DNA of 52,494 nucleotides from Candidatus Hemicellulosilyticus sp. P3 (GCA_001543385.1 LPNH01000016.1:1-52494); one strand, 5' to 3'. Positions 34,512-44,084 are shown, counted from the stretch's first letter. Made by a program: numbers and translations. Notes: generated by a model not told the origin, from the letters alone.

Positions 34512-36314
34512 TTATCTGCGACGAGATTTTCCTTTTTTGCCGACGGAATGGGTGCGGGGCGGCTTTTGTGTGCTGTAGTGTACACGGTAGGTGACGTCGG
34601 TGGTGTTGCCGCAGGCGTCGGTGAGACAGATGCGCAGGGTGTTGCCGCCGACTTTCAACTCTCTGTCCGTGTGAATGAGCAAGGTGGACACTTTGCGGTC
34701 GTAAGCGGAGAGCACCCAGCGGCCGTTGACGTAGCATTTGTACCGTGAGATTCCGGAGAGGTTGTCGCCGATTTTCGCCTTGAGAAGTGTGGAATATACT
34801 GTGCCTCCGTCGCGGAAATTGGAGGGGGTGAGTTTGGGCGCCTCGGTGTCGGAGGTTATGGCATAGCGGCCAAAACCGTAGACCGTGGCCACGAAGCAGT
34901 CGGCACTGTCGCTGACCTGGTAGGGGATGAGCGCATCTTTTTCGTTGAGGAGCACGAGCATCATCTTGCCCGGTGTCAGCTGACGGCACAGGTCGCGGCG
35001 AACGGCCACACGGTAGCTGCGACGAGGCGGCAGCGGCAGGTGGGTGGTGCGAAGATGGAAACAGGGCGAGAGGTATTTGTCGGACGGCTCGACGGCGTAG
35101 CGCAATGTGTCGTCGTCGAACAGCGTGCCGGCGGCCATGTCGACCTGAAAGCCGTCGCGCTGCAGGCGGAACGGCTGGTTGTAGCGGACGGCATGGCGAC
35201 TGTAGCGACGGGTGTCGGACGACGGCTTCGGGAACGGATCCGACGGGGGCACCGCATGGATGGTGAAGGTGCGGGTGGATTGGTTCTGCTTGCAGTCGCC
35301 GGCGACGACGGTGACACGGTGACCGGTGCCGGGAGCAAAGCGTAACAGACCGTCGTCGGACGAAGACCAGGTGACGGGATTGTCGCGCATGCCCTGCAGG
35401 CGACGGGTGAGGATGTAGCCCTCGCGACGGGCGTAGAAAAGGTCGTAGTCGATGAGTGCGTTGACAAGGTTGCCCTCGCCGCTGCACACCGAGTCGAGAC
35501 GGTAGGTGAAGAAGGGATGTCCGTCGACGCTGACGGCGAGACTGTAGATGCCGTTGCGCGAGGTGGAGCCGGATGAGGCGTCGGTGGCGTAGACCCCGAG
35601 GTAGACCGGCCCGCCCACGGTGACGGATTCGGCGGTGAGGTCTATCGGCTGACGCTTGCCGTCGACGGTGGAGACATCGGTGGCGGGATAGATCCGCAGG
35701 CCCCGAATGACGGGGCTGACGGCATCTTCGTAGTCGAAACCGAAACGCAACGGATTGAAGGTCCAGCGGCCTTCGGCATCGCGGATCTCGAAATGGAGGT
35801 GTGGGCCTGCGCTGCCGCCGGTGTTGCCCACGTTGGCGATGTGCTGCCCGCGGCGCACAGGCAAGGCTCCGGCAGGAAGGACGGTGTCGAGACTGTAGCT
35901 TTCGTCACGCCGCTGGACGGCGTCGACCAGCCGCCCGATATCGCCGGCATAACTGTCGAGGTGCATGTAGTAGGTGGTGTAGCCTCCGGGGTGTGCCAAT
36001 GCCAAGATTTTGCCGCCACCACCCTCCATGACGTGGACGCGGTGGACCCAGCCGTCGGCGGCCGCGTAGACGGGCTCACCGACGACACCGCCGACACGAA
36101 GGTCGATGCCGGCATGGAAGTGGTTGAGGCGTATTTCGGAGAAGAGGCCGGAGAAGGCCATGGGCCGCCGCAACGGCGGAGAGAAGTAACCGACAGGATA
36201 CTGGCGCGGAACGGGCGGGACATCGTCGGCGCCGGCCGGAGCACAACCCGGCACGGGCGGGACGACAGAGAGCAACGGAAGCAGGAGCAGGCCAAGGAAA
36301 AGAATTCGCGGCAT
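34512..36314 (-). CDS. Secreted M23 (LytM-type) zinc metallopeptidase, 600 aa
   Basis: This is probably a cell wall endopeptidase or regulator acting in the periplasm. It has a signal peptide (MPRILFLGLLLLPLLSVVPPVPG). The LytM domain follows within residues ~45-180, with metal ligand motifs HFHAGIDLRV (near residue 65) and GPHLHFEIRD (near residue 173), plus the SNAG-equivalent GQHIANVGNTGGS. A long C-terminal region of beta-sandwich type follows and ends in a basic tail (SVGKKGKSRRR). This two-part build is common in Bacteroidota M23 proteins. The ATG at 36314 was chosen because it starts the signal peptide; an upstream ATG would overlap the promoter. It is divergent from the 'asparagine synthetase B'-type gene. 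Confidence 0.9.
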   Translation of the reverse strand: MPRILFLGLLLLPLLSVVPPVPGCAPAGADDVPPVPRQYPVGYFSPPLRRPMAFSGLFSEIRLNHFHAGIDLRVGGVVGEPVYAAADGWVHRVHVMEGGGGKILALAHPGGYTTYYMHLDSYAGDIGRLVDAVQRRDESYSLDTVLPAGALPVRRGQHIANVGNTGGSAGPHLHFEIRDAEGRWTFNPLRFGFDYEDAVSPVIRGLRIYPATDVSTVDGKRQPIDLTAESVTVGGPVYLGVYATDASSGSTSRNGIYSLAVSVDGHPFFTYRLDSVCSGEGNLVNALIDYDLFYARREGYILTRRLQGMRDNPVTWSSSDDGLLRFAPGTGHRVTVVAGDCKQNQSTRTFTIHAVPPSDPFPKPSSDTRRYSRHAVRYNQPFRLQRDGFQVDMAAGTLFDDDTLRYAVEPSDKYLSPCFHLRTTHLPLPPRRSYRVAVRRDLCRQLTPGKMMLVLLNEKDALIPYQVSDSADCFVATVYGFGRYAITSDTEAPKLTPSNFRDGGTVYSTLLKAKIGDNLSGISRYKCYVNGRWVLSAYDRKVSTLLIHTDRELKVGGNTLRICLTDACGNTTDVTYRVHYSTQKPPRTHSVGKKGKSRRR

Positions 36315-36365
36315 GAAGGGTATGGAATGTTTTGAATGCTGTCGGGCTTGATTGTTCGCGGAATG

Positions 36366-36373
36366 CAAAGATA
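36366..36373 (-). promoter_or_regulatory. Candidate -7 box TATCTTTG for the M23 peptidase gene
   Basis: A minus-strand TATCTTTG lies 51 nt before the ATG at 36314. A TTG stands 11 nt upstream of the box. Confidence 0.6.
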
Positions 36374-36417
36374 GCAAGAAAAGGCAATAATTGTATCGGA
36401 TGTGCGTTATTTTGAGG

Positions 36418-37686
36418 ATGAAAAAATTTGCACTGACCGTTTTGCTGTGCCTGCTGGCGGCGATGCCGGCACGGGCGTCGTATCTGCTGCTGCCGATGGA
36501 CGCGTCACAACAGAACCACCTGAAGGCGTATGGCGTGGCATACTGGGCGCTGCAACGCGAGGTGGAGGTGACCTGGCTGCTGAATTACCGCGGGGGTAGC
36601 TTTATGATGAAATTCGCGGAATCATTGGAACGCGAGTGCAGGTTGCGCGGCGTGCGGTGCGAGGTGATCGCCGACGGGCAGAGCAGCGCCATCTTGTCGG
36701 AGATTGCCGACCCGGAGGTGAATATGGATGCGGTGAAACTGCAGAAAGCCCCGAAGATTGCTGTGTATTCACCGAAGAACAAGCTGCCGTGGGACGATGC
36801 GGTGACGCTGGTGCTGACGTATGCGGAGATTCCGTATGAGGTGGTGTATGACGAGGAGGTGCTGGCCGGCGTGCTGCCGGTGTATGACTGGCTGCATCTG
36901 CATCATGAGGACTTTACGGGACAGTATGGCAAGTTCTGGGGGAACTACCGCAACCAGCCGTGGTATATAGAGGATGTGCGCACGCAGGAGGCGACGGCAC
37001 GCAAGCTGGGCTATGCCAAGGTGAGCCAACTGAAACTGGCGGTGGCGCATAAGATACGCGACTTTGTGGCAGGCGGCGGGTTTCTGTTCGCCATGTGCTC
37101 GGCACCGGACAGCTATGACGTGGCTCTGGCGGCGGAGCACGTGGACATTTGCGATGTGATGTTTGACGGCGACCCGATGCAGCCGGATGCACAGGAGCAG
37201 TTAGACTACAGCAAGTGTTTTGCTTTTAAGGATTTCCGCATCAGCACCAATCCGTCGGAATATGAGATTTCGACGATCGATGTGGACGACCGCAGCCGCA
37301 GCCGTCTGGTGAATGAGAAGAATGATTTTTTCACACTGTTTGATTTTTCGGCAAAGTGGGACTGGATCCCGACGATGCTGACGCAGAACCACACGCGCGT
37401 GGTGCGCGGATTCATGGGACAGACCACGGCGTTCCGCCGCGAGACGGTGAAGACCGGAGCGGTGATTCTGGCTGAAAACAAGGCGCTGAACGAAGTGCGC
37501 TATCTGCACGGAGAGTATGGAAAAGGGACATGGACGTTTCTGGGCGGGCACGACCCGGAAGACTACCGGCACTATGTGGGCGACCCGCCGACGGATCTGA
37601 GCCTGCACCCCAACTCACCCGGTTACCGGCTTATATTGAACAATATTCTGTTCCCTGCCGCCAAGAAGGAGAAACACAAGACGTGA
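36418..37686 (+). CDS. Periplasmic protein of the Bacteroidota family often labelled 'asparagine synthetase B'
   Basis: The product is 422 aa with a signal peptide (MKKFALTVLLCLLAAMPARAS). The mature protein has the conserved blocks of a Bacteroidota family that databases often name asparagine synthetase B: NHLKAYGVAYWAL, VEVTWLLNYRGGSFM, LHLHHEDFTGQYGKFW, FAMCSAPDSYD, FMGQTTAFRR, TFLGGHDPEDY and NSPGYRLILNNILFP. None of the catalytic parts of a true asparagine synthetase (N-terminal Cys amidotransferase, SGGLDSS-type PP-loop) is visible, and the protein is exported, so the common name is probably wrong. The GGHDPED region resembles glutamine amidotransferase-like or ThuA-like folds, which is only a guess. 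The start ATG at 36418 begins the signal peptide. Its stop overlaps the ATG of the propeller gene (TGATG), implying translational coupling. Confidence 0.88.
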   Translation: MKKFALTVLLCLLAAMPARASYLLLPMDASQQNHLKAYGVAYWALQREVEVTWLLNYRGGSFMMKFAESLERECRLRGVRCEVIADGQSSAILSEIADPEVNMDAVKLQKAPKIAVYSPKNKLPWDDAVTLVLTYAEIPYEVVYDEEVLAGVLPVYDWLHLHHEDFTGQYGKFWGNYRNQPWYIEDVRTQEATARKLGYAKVSQLKLAVAHKIRDFVAGGGFLFAMCSAPDSYDVALAAEHVDICDVMFDGDPMQPDAQEQLDYSKCFAFKDFRISTNPSEYEISTIDVDDRSRSRLVNEKNDFFTLFDFSAKWDWIPTMLTQNHTRVVRGFMGQTTAFRRETVKTGAVILAENKALNEVRYLHGEYGKGTWTFLGGHDPEDYRHYVGDPPTDLSLHPNSPGYRLILNNILFPAAKKEKHKT

Positions 37687-38990
37687 TGACAGCCAAAGGA
37701 TGGATATTCAGGATGCGTCTGCGACTGACGGCCTGCTGGCTGATGGCCACAATGTCCGCGGCGGCACAAGGCAGCTGGACTGTTTATAACACGACGAACA
37801 GCAAGCTGGGCGGCAACACGATTCTGGCTTTGGCCGCCGACACCCGGCACAATTTGTGGGTGGGCACGCCGGAGGGCCTGTTCCGTTTCAAAGGACGCAC
37901 ATGGACTGATCTGTCGGCCGACAACAGCAAGCTGGAGGGGCAGTATGTGAATTGTTTTGCGGTGGACCGCGACGGAGTGCTGTGGATCGGCACGGACGAT
38001 TACGGTCCTTTGGCATTTGACGGCACGCACTGGCTCGAGTTTGAACAGGAGACACGACGGTACAATATGAAACTGATTCACAGCATCGCCATTGATGTCA
38101 ACGATGTGAAATGGATTAGTGTGACGCTGAACGGACTGGTGCGCTATGACGGCCGTGACTGGGCGAAGTATACGCCCGACGACTCGGAACTGCTGAGCGA
38201 TTTTGTGCTGTGCACGGCAGTTGACCGCGCAAACAGGAAATGGATCGGGACGAACTCCGGCCTGTGCCTCTACAACGGGCGCAGCTGGACGCTGTTCACG
38301 ACCTCAAATTCGCATCTGCCGTCGAATATTGTGCCCGCCATTGCGGTGGACGGCGAGAATGTGAAATGGGTGGGGACGGACAAGGGGCTGTGCCGCTTTG
38401 ACGGTGAACGCTGGCAGGTGTACAATACGGGCAACTCCCCCCTACCCTCCGACCAAATCAACTCGCTGGCGATAGACGCACAGGGGCGGCTGTGGGTCGC
38501 CACGACGAAAGGAGGAGCTGTGTTTGACCGCAGGGAACGCTGGGCGGCGTTCACGCCGGAGAACAGCCCGATGCCGGCAGAAGCGGTCCTGCAGTGTGTG
38601 GCGGCAGACGAGATGGGTACGGTCTGGTTTGGCAGCGATTTTTACGGACTGTTTGCCTTGCACGGTTTTGAATTTGCCGCACCCGAAGAGAAAGTGGCGC
38701 CGAAACCGGCGGAGGCAGTGGCGGCAACCGCCCCGACGGAGACGGTTCCGGCGGCAACGCTGGATGTGAAGGTGGTGCCGTATCTGGATTTAGGATATAT
38801 CGTACTGAAATACAGCGGTGGAGAAGAGGCGACGATCGCATTTGTGGACAACCGCGGCGAGACGGTGCGCAGGATTGAGCATTATGTGAGCGGGAAGCGC
38901 ATCGGCATCAACCGGCTGCCTAAAGGCCGCTATACGCTGGAGGTGCAGACGGCAAAGGCCAGGAAGACGCTGAAATATCTGCTGAAGTAG
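37686..38990 (+). CDS. Secreted beta-propeller protein with two-component-regulator propeller repeats
   Basis: The product is 434 aa. After a signal peptide (around MRLRLTACWLMATMSAAAQ) there are about seven repeats of the two-component regulator propeller type, each with an (A/S)(I/L/F)A(V/I)D ... W(V/I)GT ... GL(F/C) ... W pattern of roughly 45 residues. These form a beta-propeller like the sensor part of hybrid two-component systems, but no transmembrane helix, kinase or DNA-binding domain follows. An Ala/Pro/Glu-rich linker leads to a C-terminal strand-rich module (GYIVLKYSGGEEATIAF ... LPKGRYTLEVQTAKARKTLKYLLK) that weakly resembles a T9SS sorting domain. The start at 37686 overlaps the upstream stop; an internal ATG at 37713 is also possible. 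It may be exported and bind a surface ligand. Confidence 0.85.
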   Translation: MTAKGWIFRMRLRLTACWLMATMSAAAQGSWTVYNTTNSKLGGNTILALAADTRHNLWVGTPEGLFRFKGRTWTDLSADNSKLEGQYVNCFAVDRDGVLWIGTDDYGPLAFDGTHWLEFEQETRRYNMKLIHSIAIDVNDVKWISVTLNGLVRYDGRDWAKYTPDDSELLSDFVLCTAVDRANRKWIGTNSGLCLYNGRSWTLFTTSNSHLPSNIVPAIAVDGENVKWVGTDKGLCRFDGERWQVYNTGNSPLPSDQINSLAIDAQGRLWVATTKGGAVFDRRERWAAFTPENSPMPAEAVLQCVAADEMGTVWFGSDFYGLFALHGFEFAAPEEKVAPKPAEAVAATAPTETVPAATLDVKVVPYLDLGYIVLKYSGGEEATIAFVDNRGETVRRIEHYVSGKRIGINRLPKGRYTLEVQTAKARKTLKYLLK

Positions 38991-39072
38991 CCGCGGCTAC
39001 AGGCCGGCGCAGGGTGTCAGCCTCAGCGACGGTCAGTTGAATCTAAAATCTATAAATTATTATCTGGTTCCC

Positions 39073-41154
39073 ATGAAACGTTTTGTACTGTTATTCTTGA
39101 CCTGGCTGTGGCTGCTGCCGTTGACGGCACAGGTGCTGAACCCCGCGCATTGGAGCTACAGCGCACGCGCATTGTCGAACGATGAAGTGGAGCTGACGCT
39201 GTCTGTTCAGCTTGATGCCGGATGGCATATTTATTCGCAGCATTCGAGCGAAGGCGGCCCTATCGCCCTGCAGGTGACGTTTGAAGAAAGCGACGGGTAT
39301 GTCCGCCTGGGCGCGATGCAGGAGCCGAAACCGCATGAGGAGATGGACGAGGTGTTCGGCGTGGTGGTGCGCTCGTTCGAAGGGACGGTGAAGTTCCGGC
39401 AGAAGATACGCCGACGCACGGACAAGGAGTTTGTGGTGCGTGGCAGCCTCTATTACCAACTGTGCAACGAGGGCAGTTGTATCGCCCCGGACGATGTGCC
39501 GTTCGCGGTGAAAGTGCCTGCAGCGAAAGAGGCGGCGAGCGGACAGGCGCAGCCGGATACACAGGACACACCGGATGCGCCGGATCAGACGGAACCGGCA
39601 ACGCTGCCGGAGGGTCCGAACGGGACGGTCGGTACAACCGGGACGGACCAGCCGGTTGAGACGAATGCGTCGGACGGGCTTTGGGCCATCTTTTTCGGGG
39701 CGTTGGGGTTTGGTGTCATCACGATGTTCACCCCCTGTGTGTTTCCGATGATACCGATGACGGTGAATTATTTTATGCACGGCAATGAGAATAAGCGCAA
39801 AAGCCGCCGGCAGGCAAGGTTTTTCGGCTTGTCGATCGTCTTTATCTTCACCGTGCTGGGGGCGCTGCTCTCGCTGTTTTTTGGCCCGGATGTGCTGAAT
39901 CTGGTGGGCACTCACGGTGTGACGAACCTTATCTTTTTCGCTGTGTTTTTCATCTTCGCCCTGTCGTTTTTCGGACTGTTTGAAATCAAGATGCCGGAAC
40001 GGTGGGTGAACAAGAGCGACGAGCAGGCGGACAAGGGAGGGTGGCTGGCCCCGTTTTTTATTGCACTGACGACGGTGCTGATTTCGTTCAGCTGCACAGG
40101 CCCTATCATCGGCGGCGCGTTGGTGGGGTTTGCCACCAGTGTGGCCAACCGATGGGTGGCGCTGCTGACCATGCTGGGCTTCGGCATCGGGTTTGCCCTG
40201 CCGTTTACATTGCTGGCCATGTTTCCGTCGATGGTGGGGAATATGAAATCGGGAGGATGGATGAATGCGGTGAAGGTGGTGTTTGCGTTTCTGGAACTGG
40301 CGTTCGGACTAAAGTTCCTCCAGATGGCGGACCTCTATTGGGGCTGGCATCTGCTGGACCGCGAGGTCTATCTGGCCCTGTGGATTGTGATTTTCGGACT
40401 GACGGGATTATACCTGTTGGGCAAGATCCGCTTCAAAGGGGATGAGAAGGTGGAGCATATCGGCGTGGTACGACTGATGCTGGCCATCGTGACGCTGTCG
40501 TTCACGGTGTATATGGTCCCCGGCATGTGGGGCGCACCGCTGAATGCTATAGCCGGGTTCCTGCCGCCGATGGACACGCAGGATTTCAATATCGAACGGA
40601 CGGTGATGGAACACGGCGGCACACGCTCAAACTCGGAGGCACGGCTGCCCGCCGACCGCAAATATGCAGACCGGTTGCACCTGCCGGCCGGCTTCGAGGG
40701 ATTCTATGACATTGAGGAGGCGAAAGAGTATGCCCGCACGCAGGGGAAACCGGTATTTATTGATTTCACGGGACGCAACTGCGCAAACTGCAGAGAGATG
40801 GAGCAGGTGGCATGGGCCGACGCCCGCGCAAGGAAACTGCTGAACGAAGAGTTTGTCATCTGTGCATTGTATGCAGACATGAATGACATCGAACTGCCGG
40901 AAGCAGAGTGGTTGAAGGATGCCAACGGACGGACTGTCAAGACTCTGGGCCGACGCAACCTGCACTATCAGATCGAGGCGTTCAACCAAAACGCCCAGCC
41001 CTGCTATGTGGTGGTGGACTGCGACGGCAGACAGGTGTCGCCGGAGGTGTATGTCTACGACCCGAAACGGAGCGCCTCGGGCAAAGCCGACAGTTTTGTG
41101 GAGTTTCTGGAACGGTCGGTGGCAGCGTTTAAAGATCGGACTGGGAAAAGATAA
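39073..41154 (+). CDS. dsbD: Thiol:disulfide interchange protein DsbD-like
   Basis: The family moves reducing equivalents from cytoplasmic thioredoxin across the inner membrane to periplasmic thiol proteins. The 693-aa product has a signal peptide (MKRFVLLFLTWLWLLPLTAQ), an N-terminal DsbD-alpha-like domain (LDAGWHIYSQHSSEGGP; LYYQLCNEGSCIAPDD), and an acidic Pro/Thr-rich linker. The eight-helix membrane core carries the redox cysteines in MFTPCVFPMIP and SFSCTGPIIGG. A C-terminal thioredoxin domain has the motif GRNCANCREME. All three modules of a full DsbD are present. The start ATG at 39073 is the signal peptide start. It lies 82 nt after the propeller gene. Exported Cys-rich proteins nearby (Omp28-like CGNC, C10 protease) are possible indirect clients. 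Confidence 0.95.
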   Translation: MKRFVLLFLTWLWLLPLTAQVLNPAHWSYSARALSNDEVELTLSVQLDAGWHIYSQHSSEGGPIALQVTFEESDGYVRLGAMQEPKPHEEMDEVFGVVVRSFEGTVKFRQKIRRRTDKEFVVRGSLYYQLCNEGSCIAPDDVPFAVKVPAAKEAASGQAQPDTQDTPDAPDQTEPATLPEGPNGTVGTTGTDQPVETNASDGLWAIFFGALGFGVITMFTPCVFPMIPMTVNYFMHGNENKRKSRRQARFFGLSIVFIFTVLGALLSLFFGPDVLNLVGTHGVTNLIFFAVFFIFALSFFGLFEIKMPERWVNKSDEQADKGGWLAPFFIALTTVLISFSCTGPIIGGALVGFATSVANRWVALLTMLGFGIGFALPFTLLAMFPSMVGNMKSGGWMNAVKVVFAFLELAFGLKFLQMADLYWGWHLLDREVYLALWIVIFGLTGLYLLGKIRFKGDEKVEHIGVVRLMLAIVTLSFTVYMVPGMWGAPLNAIAGFLPPMDTQDFNIERTVMEHGGTRSNSEARLPADRKYADRLHLPAGFEGFYDIEEAKEYARTQGKPVFIDFTGRNCANCREMEQVAWADARARKLLNEEFVICALYADMNDIELPEAEWLKDANGRTVKTLGRRNLHYQIEAFNQNAQPCYVVVDCDGRQVSPEVYVYDPKRSASGKADSFVEFLERSVAAFKDRTGKR

Positions 41155-41189
41155 TACAAAATTAAATCCTGACGACTGATCGGGGACTG

Positions 41190-44006
41190 TCAGAAGACGA
41201 CGACACGACAGGCCGGGGCATCGTCGACCGAGATGAAGTAGACTCCGGAGTGCGGAACGGGAAAACGCTGCCGGTCGGCAGCGGCATCGGAGGCGGCGAC
41301 CTGCCGGCCCAGCACATCGTAGACGACAACGCGACGGGCGGCGGCACCGCCGACCACAATGCTGCGGCCTTCGCTCCAAGAACGGACGACACCATCGGAA
41401 GCGATGCCGCCGATGGACTGGGTGGCGCTGCTGACGGCAACGTCGTCAAGGAACAGGCAGAGGCCGTCGTGCGTGTAATGGCGGAAGGCCAGCCGGACGG
41501 TCTGACCGCTCCAGGAGGCAAGGGAGAGCGTCTTTTGGGTCATCCGGGAGGTGGCGACAGGCATGAGCGAAGTGAGCGCGGTGAACTGCCCGGTGGAGGT
41601 GCCTTCGCCGGCGGTGACGAGGATAAAGAGGCTGTCGGGATAACTGTCGTTGCCCGAACGGATGTAGTAAGTGAGGTTGCAGTTGACACCGGCCGGGAGT
41701 TGTATTTTGGGCGAGACAAGCCAGTTGTCGGCCTGAAAACCATAGTCGGTCTCGTCCCATGAGTTGGACTGAACGGAACGGCTGCCGGATGCAGCATAGG
41801 TGGATTCGTTGTTGAGCTGCCAGTTTTTCCCGTCGCCGTCGGCGTCGATAAACCGCCAGCAGTCGAGGCCGCCCTCGAAGTTTTCGTTCCATGGCAGGCT
41901 GGTGATGAGGCAGTCGGCATCATCGGCGGAGCCAGAGGCGGCGAAGACAGCGGTGTAGGTGGCATCGGCGGTGACGGTGACGGTGCGTGTGGCGGAGGTG
42001 ACGCCGTCGTTCCACCGGACAAAGCTGTAACCGCTTTTGGCGGTGGCACGCAGGGTGACCGTGGTGCCGGAAGCGTAGGCGCCGCCGCCGCTGACGGTGC
42101 CCCACGCGGTGTTGTTGGAGAGCACGGTGAGGGTGTAGACGGCCGGGGAGGACGAGGTGCTGAAAACGGCATCCATCATCCAACTCAACGGGTAGCCGTA
42201 GTCATTGATGGAAATCCAAGAGGAACCGCTTTTGACCAAGGCGGCGTCAGTGTTGCCGCTATAGTAGCTGTAAGCGACAGGATAGGAGGCCGAGGAGGTG
42301 AAGGTGACGAAGAGCGACTGGGTGGCGTCGACGGAGACAGGTGAAGAGAGGGTGAAGTCCACCCAGCCACCGGCGACGGTGCTGGTGAAAGACTGGGTGT
42401 GGAGCTGAGTGGAAGGCGTTGCGGCACCTTTGTAGACGGTGAGATTGTAGGTGCCTGCGGAGGGGGTGTAAAGCCGCACTTTCCGGAGTGACGCACCCGA
42501 TTGGAGCGAGCCGGAAGGGATGCGGACGCCCCAGACAGAAGGCGACCCGAGCTGGCTGCTTCCCAAAAAGGTCCGGCCGCTGTATGTGACGGTGTCGCCG
42601 GCGATGGGAGCGAACTGCGCCACAAAACTGTGGGAACCGCCGGGGGCGACGAAACGGCGGGGGTTGTACTTGTAGCCGTCACTCCAACAATCGAACCGAT
42701 AGCCGCTGGAAGCCGAGGCAACGAGGGAGACGGTGTCGGTGAAGCTGGCATAGGTGCCGCCGCCGTAGACAGAGCCGTAGGCACTGACATTGGCGGAGAC
42801 GGTGACGGTGGTGCTGCCGGCGGTGGAGGTCATGGGGACAATGCCGACAAGCGCACCGTTGCGCAGGTTGAAGGTGTAAGAGCCGGTGGTGCCGGTGCCG
42901 CCGCCGCTCAGGTTGAGGGATCCGATGGCAAAGTAGCCGTCGAACATGCCGCCCCACCCCCAGTTGAAGTGGAAACGGCCGTAGGTGTCGTAGCCGTCGC
43001 AGATGAAACAGTGGCCGCCGTCAGCATCGTCACCCCTATAAATGACAGGACGACCGGCATCGAGGTCGGCGCACAGGAGGGCGGACCATTGGGCGTCGGT
43101 ATAGTCAGACTGGCTGATGCAGTGGAGCGAGGGTTGGTAGCGGAAGTAGGTCACGAGGGCCTGTTCGGTGGAGGGCACGCTGACCGAACCGTAGCACTGC
43201 ATGGCGGCGGCGCTGCCACCTGCCGACTCGGTGCCGTAGTCCATCTCGACGGCGACACCGATATGATACATCAGCGTGGCCACGGCGTCGACCTGGGTTG
43301 AGCTGGAGGCGCCGGTGAGGGTGGCGGGCATAGCGGTCCACTGATATGTAGTGCTGCCAAAGTCGGCGCTCTGGACACCATAACTGTCGTCGGTGTAGCT
43401 GTGGGAACCACGGCCGACGGAGGGATGATTCCAATATTTCATAACCTGGGCGGTGGCTGTGGCCACACAACCTGTGACGGCCCGGTTGGCCCCTGTGCCG
43501 CTGCCGGGGCAGAGGCTGTTGTAATAGGGGCTCTGGTCCCAGGTGGTGGTGATGAGCGGCGAAACGGCGGCAGGCAAGGTCGCGACGGGCATGGCACCCT
43601 CGGCAAGGGAACGCCACCAATCGTCGACAGCAGGCGTCGGGACGATACCGTTGTCACGCAACCAAAAGATTTGTTCCTCGCAGGACTGCAACCAAGAGGC
43701 TATCTGCACAGGCATGTCTTTGACACAGACCGGGCTGGTGAAAGAATAGCCTAAAACGGGGATTGCACAATCATCGGCCGAGATGATGACAAAGCCTTTG
43801 TCGCCCAGTGAAAAGAGGTAGAAGGCGGTATAGGGGGTGGCCGAAGTGATGTCGATCAGGTCGCCCGGGGCAAGACTGTCGCCGCCGGGGGCCGCAAGAC
43901 GGCAAAAGGACCATGCGGTGCGACGCGCCCTCTCAGGATGGACCGGGCTGGCTTGGAGCAGACTGCTGAATACCACCAGCAAAAGCATAAATAAAGATTT
44001 CTTCAT
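41190..44006 (-). CDS. C10-family cysteine protease (streptopain/PrtT-like) with adhesin module and T9SS domain
   Basis: This is a secreted cysteine endopeptidase of 938 aa. A signal peptide (MKKSLFMLLLVVFSSLLQA) is followed by a Spi/prodomain-like region (residues ~25-150). The C10 catalytic domain has Cys180 in AVTGCVATATAQVMKYWNHP and His332 in GGHCFICDGYD, with FHFNWGWGGMFDGYF near its end. InlB/SPRY-like repeats follow (YGSVYGGGTYASFTDTVSL ... GYRFDCWSDG and a second copy GTVSGGGAYASGTTVTL ... GYSFVRWNDG). Next is an adhesin-type module (LPWNENFEGGLDCWRFID ... DNWLVSPKIQLP) and a C-terminal T9SS sorting domain (VVVYDVLGRQVAAS ... VPHSGVYFISVDD). I use the ATG at 44006 rather than the GTG just upstream. 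Related enzymes in oral Bacteroidales act on host proteins; that role is inference here. Confidence 0.93.
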   Translation of the reverse strand: MKKSLFMLLLVVFSSLLQASPVHPERARRTAWSFCRLAAPGGDSLAPGDLIDITSATPYTAFYLFSLGDKGFVIISADDCAIPVLGYSFTSPVCVKDMPVQIASWLQSCEEQIFWLRDNGIVPTPAVDDWWRSLAEGAMPVATLPAAVSPLITTTWDQSPYYNSLCPGSGTGANRAVTGCVATATAQVMKYWNHPSVGRGSHSYTDDSYGVQSADFGSTTYQWTAMPATLTGASSSTQVDAVATLMYHIGVAVEMDYGTESAGGSAAAMQCYGSVSVPSTEQALVTYFRYQPSLHCISQSDYTDAQWSALLCADLDAGRPVIYRGDDADGGHCFICDGYDTYGRFHFNWGWGGMFDGYFAIGSLNLSGGGTGTTGSYTFNLRNGALVGIVPMTSTAGSTTVTVSANVSAYGSVYGGGTYASFTDTVSLVASASSGYRFDCWSDGYKYNPRRFVAPGGSHSFVAQFAPIAGDTVTYSGRTFLGSSQLGSPSVWGVRIPSGSLQSGASLRKVRLYTPSAGTYNLTVYKGAATPSTQLHTQSFTSTVAGGWVDFTLSSPVSVDATQSLFVTFTSSASYPVAYSYYSGNTDAALVKSGSSWISINDYGYPLSWMMDAVFSTSSSPAVYTLTVLSNNTAWGTVSGGGAYASGTTVTLRATAKSGYSFVRWNDGVTSATRTVTVTADATYTAVFAASGSADDADCLITSLPWNENFEGGLDCWRFIDADGDGKNWQLNNESTYAASGSRSVQSNSWDETDYGFQADNWLVSPKIQLPAGVNCNLTYYIRSGNDSYPDSLFILVTAGEGTSTGQFTALTSLMPVATSRMTQKTLSLASWSGQTVRLAFRHYTHDGLCLFLDDVAVSSATQSIGGIASDGVVRSWSEGRSIVVGGAAARRVVVYDVLGRQVAASDAAADRQRFPVPHSGVYFISVDDAPACRVVVF

Positions 44007-44055
44007 CACGCGATTGAAGTTTGGATTATAGGTTGTTCAATGTATTTTTGACTGG

Positions 44056-44084
44056 CAAATTTACTATTTTTATCAAATATACAA
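44056..44084 (-). promoter_or_regulatory. Candidate promoter of the C10 protease gene (TTG-N18-TAAATTTG)
   Basis: On the minus strand a TTG (44084-44082) is followed after 18 nt by TAAATTTG (44063-44056), close to the Bacteroidota -33/-7 consensus. It lies about 50 nt before the start codon. A second box, TATATTTG (44081-44074), overlaps the spacer. Confidence 0.6.
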
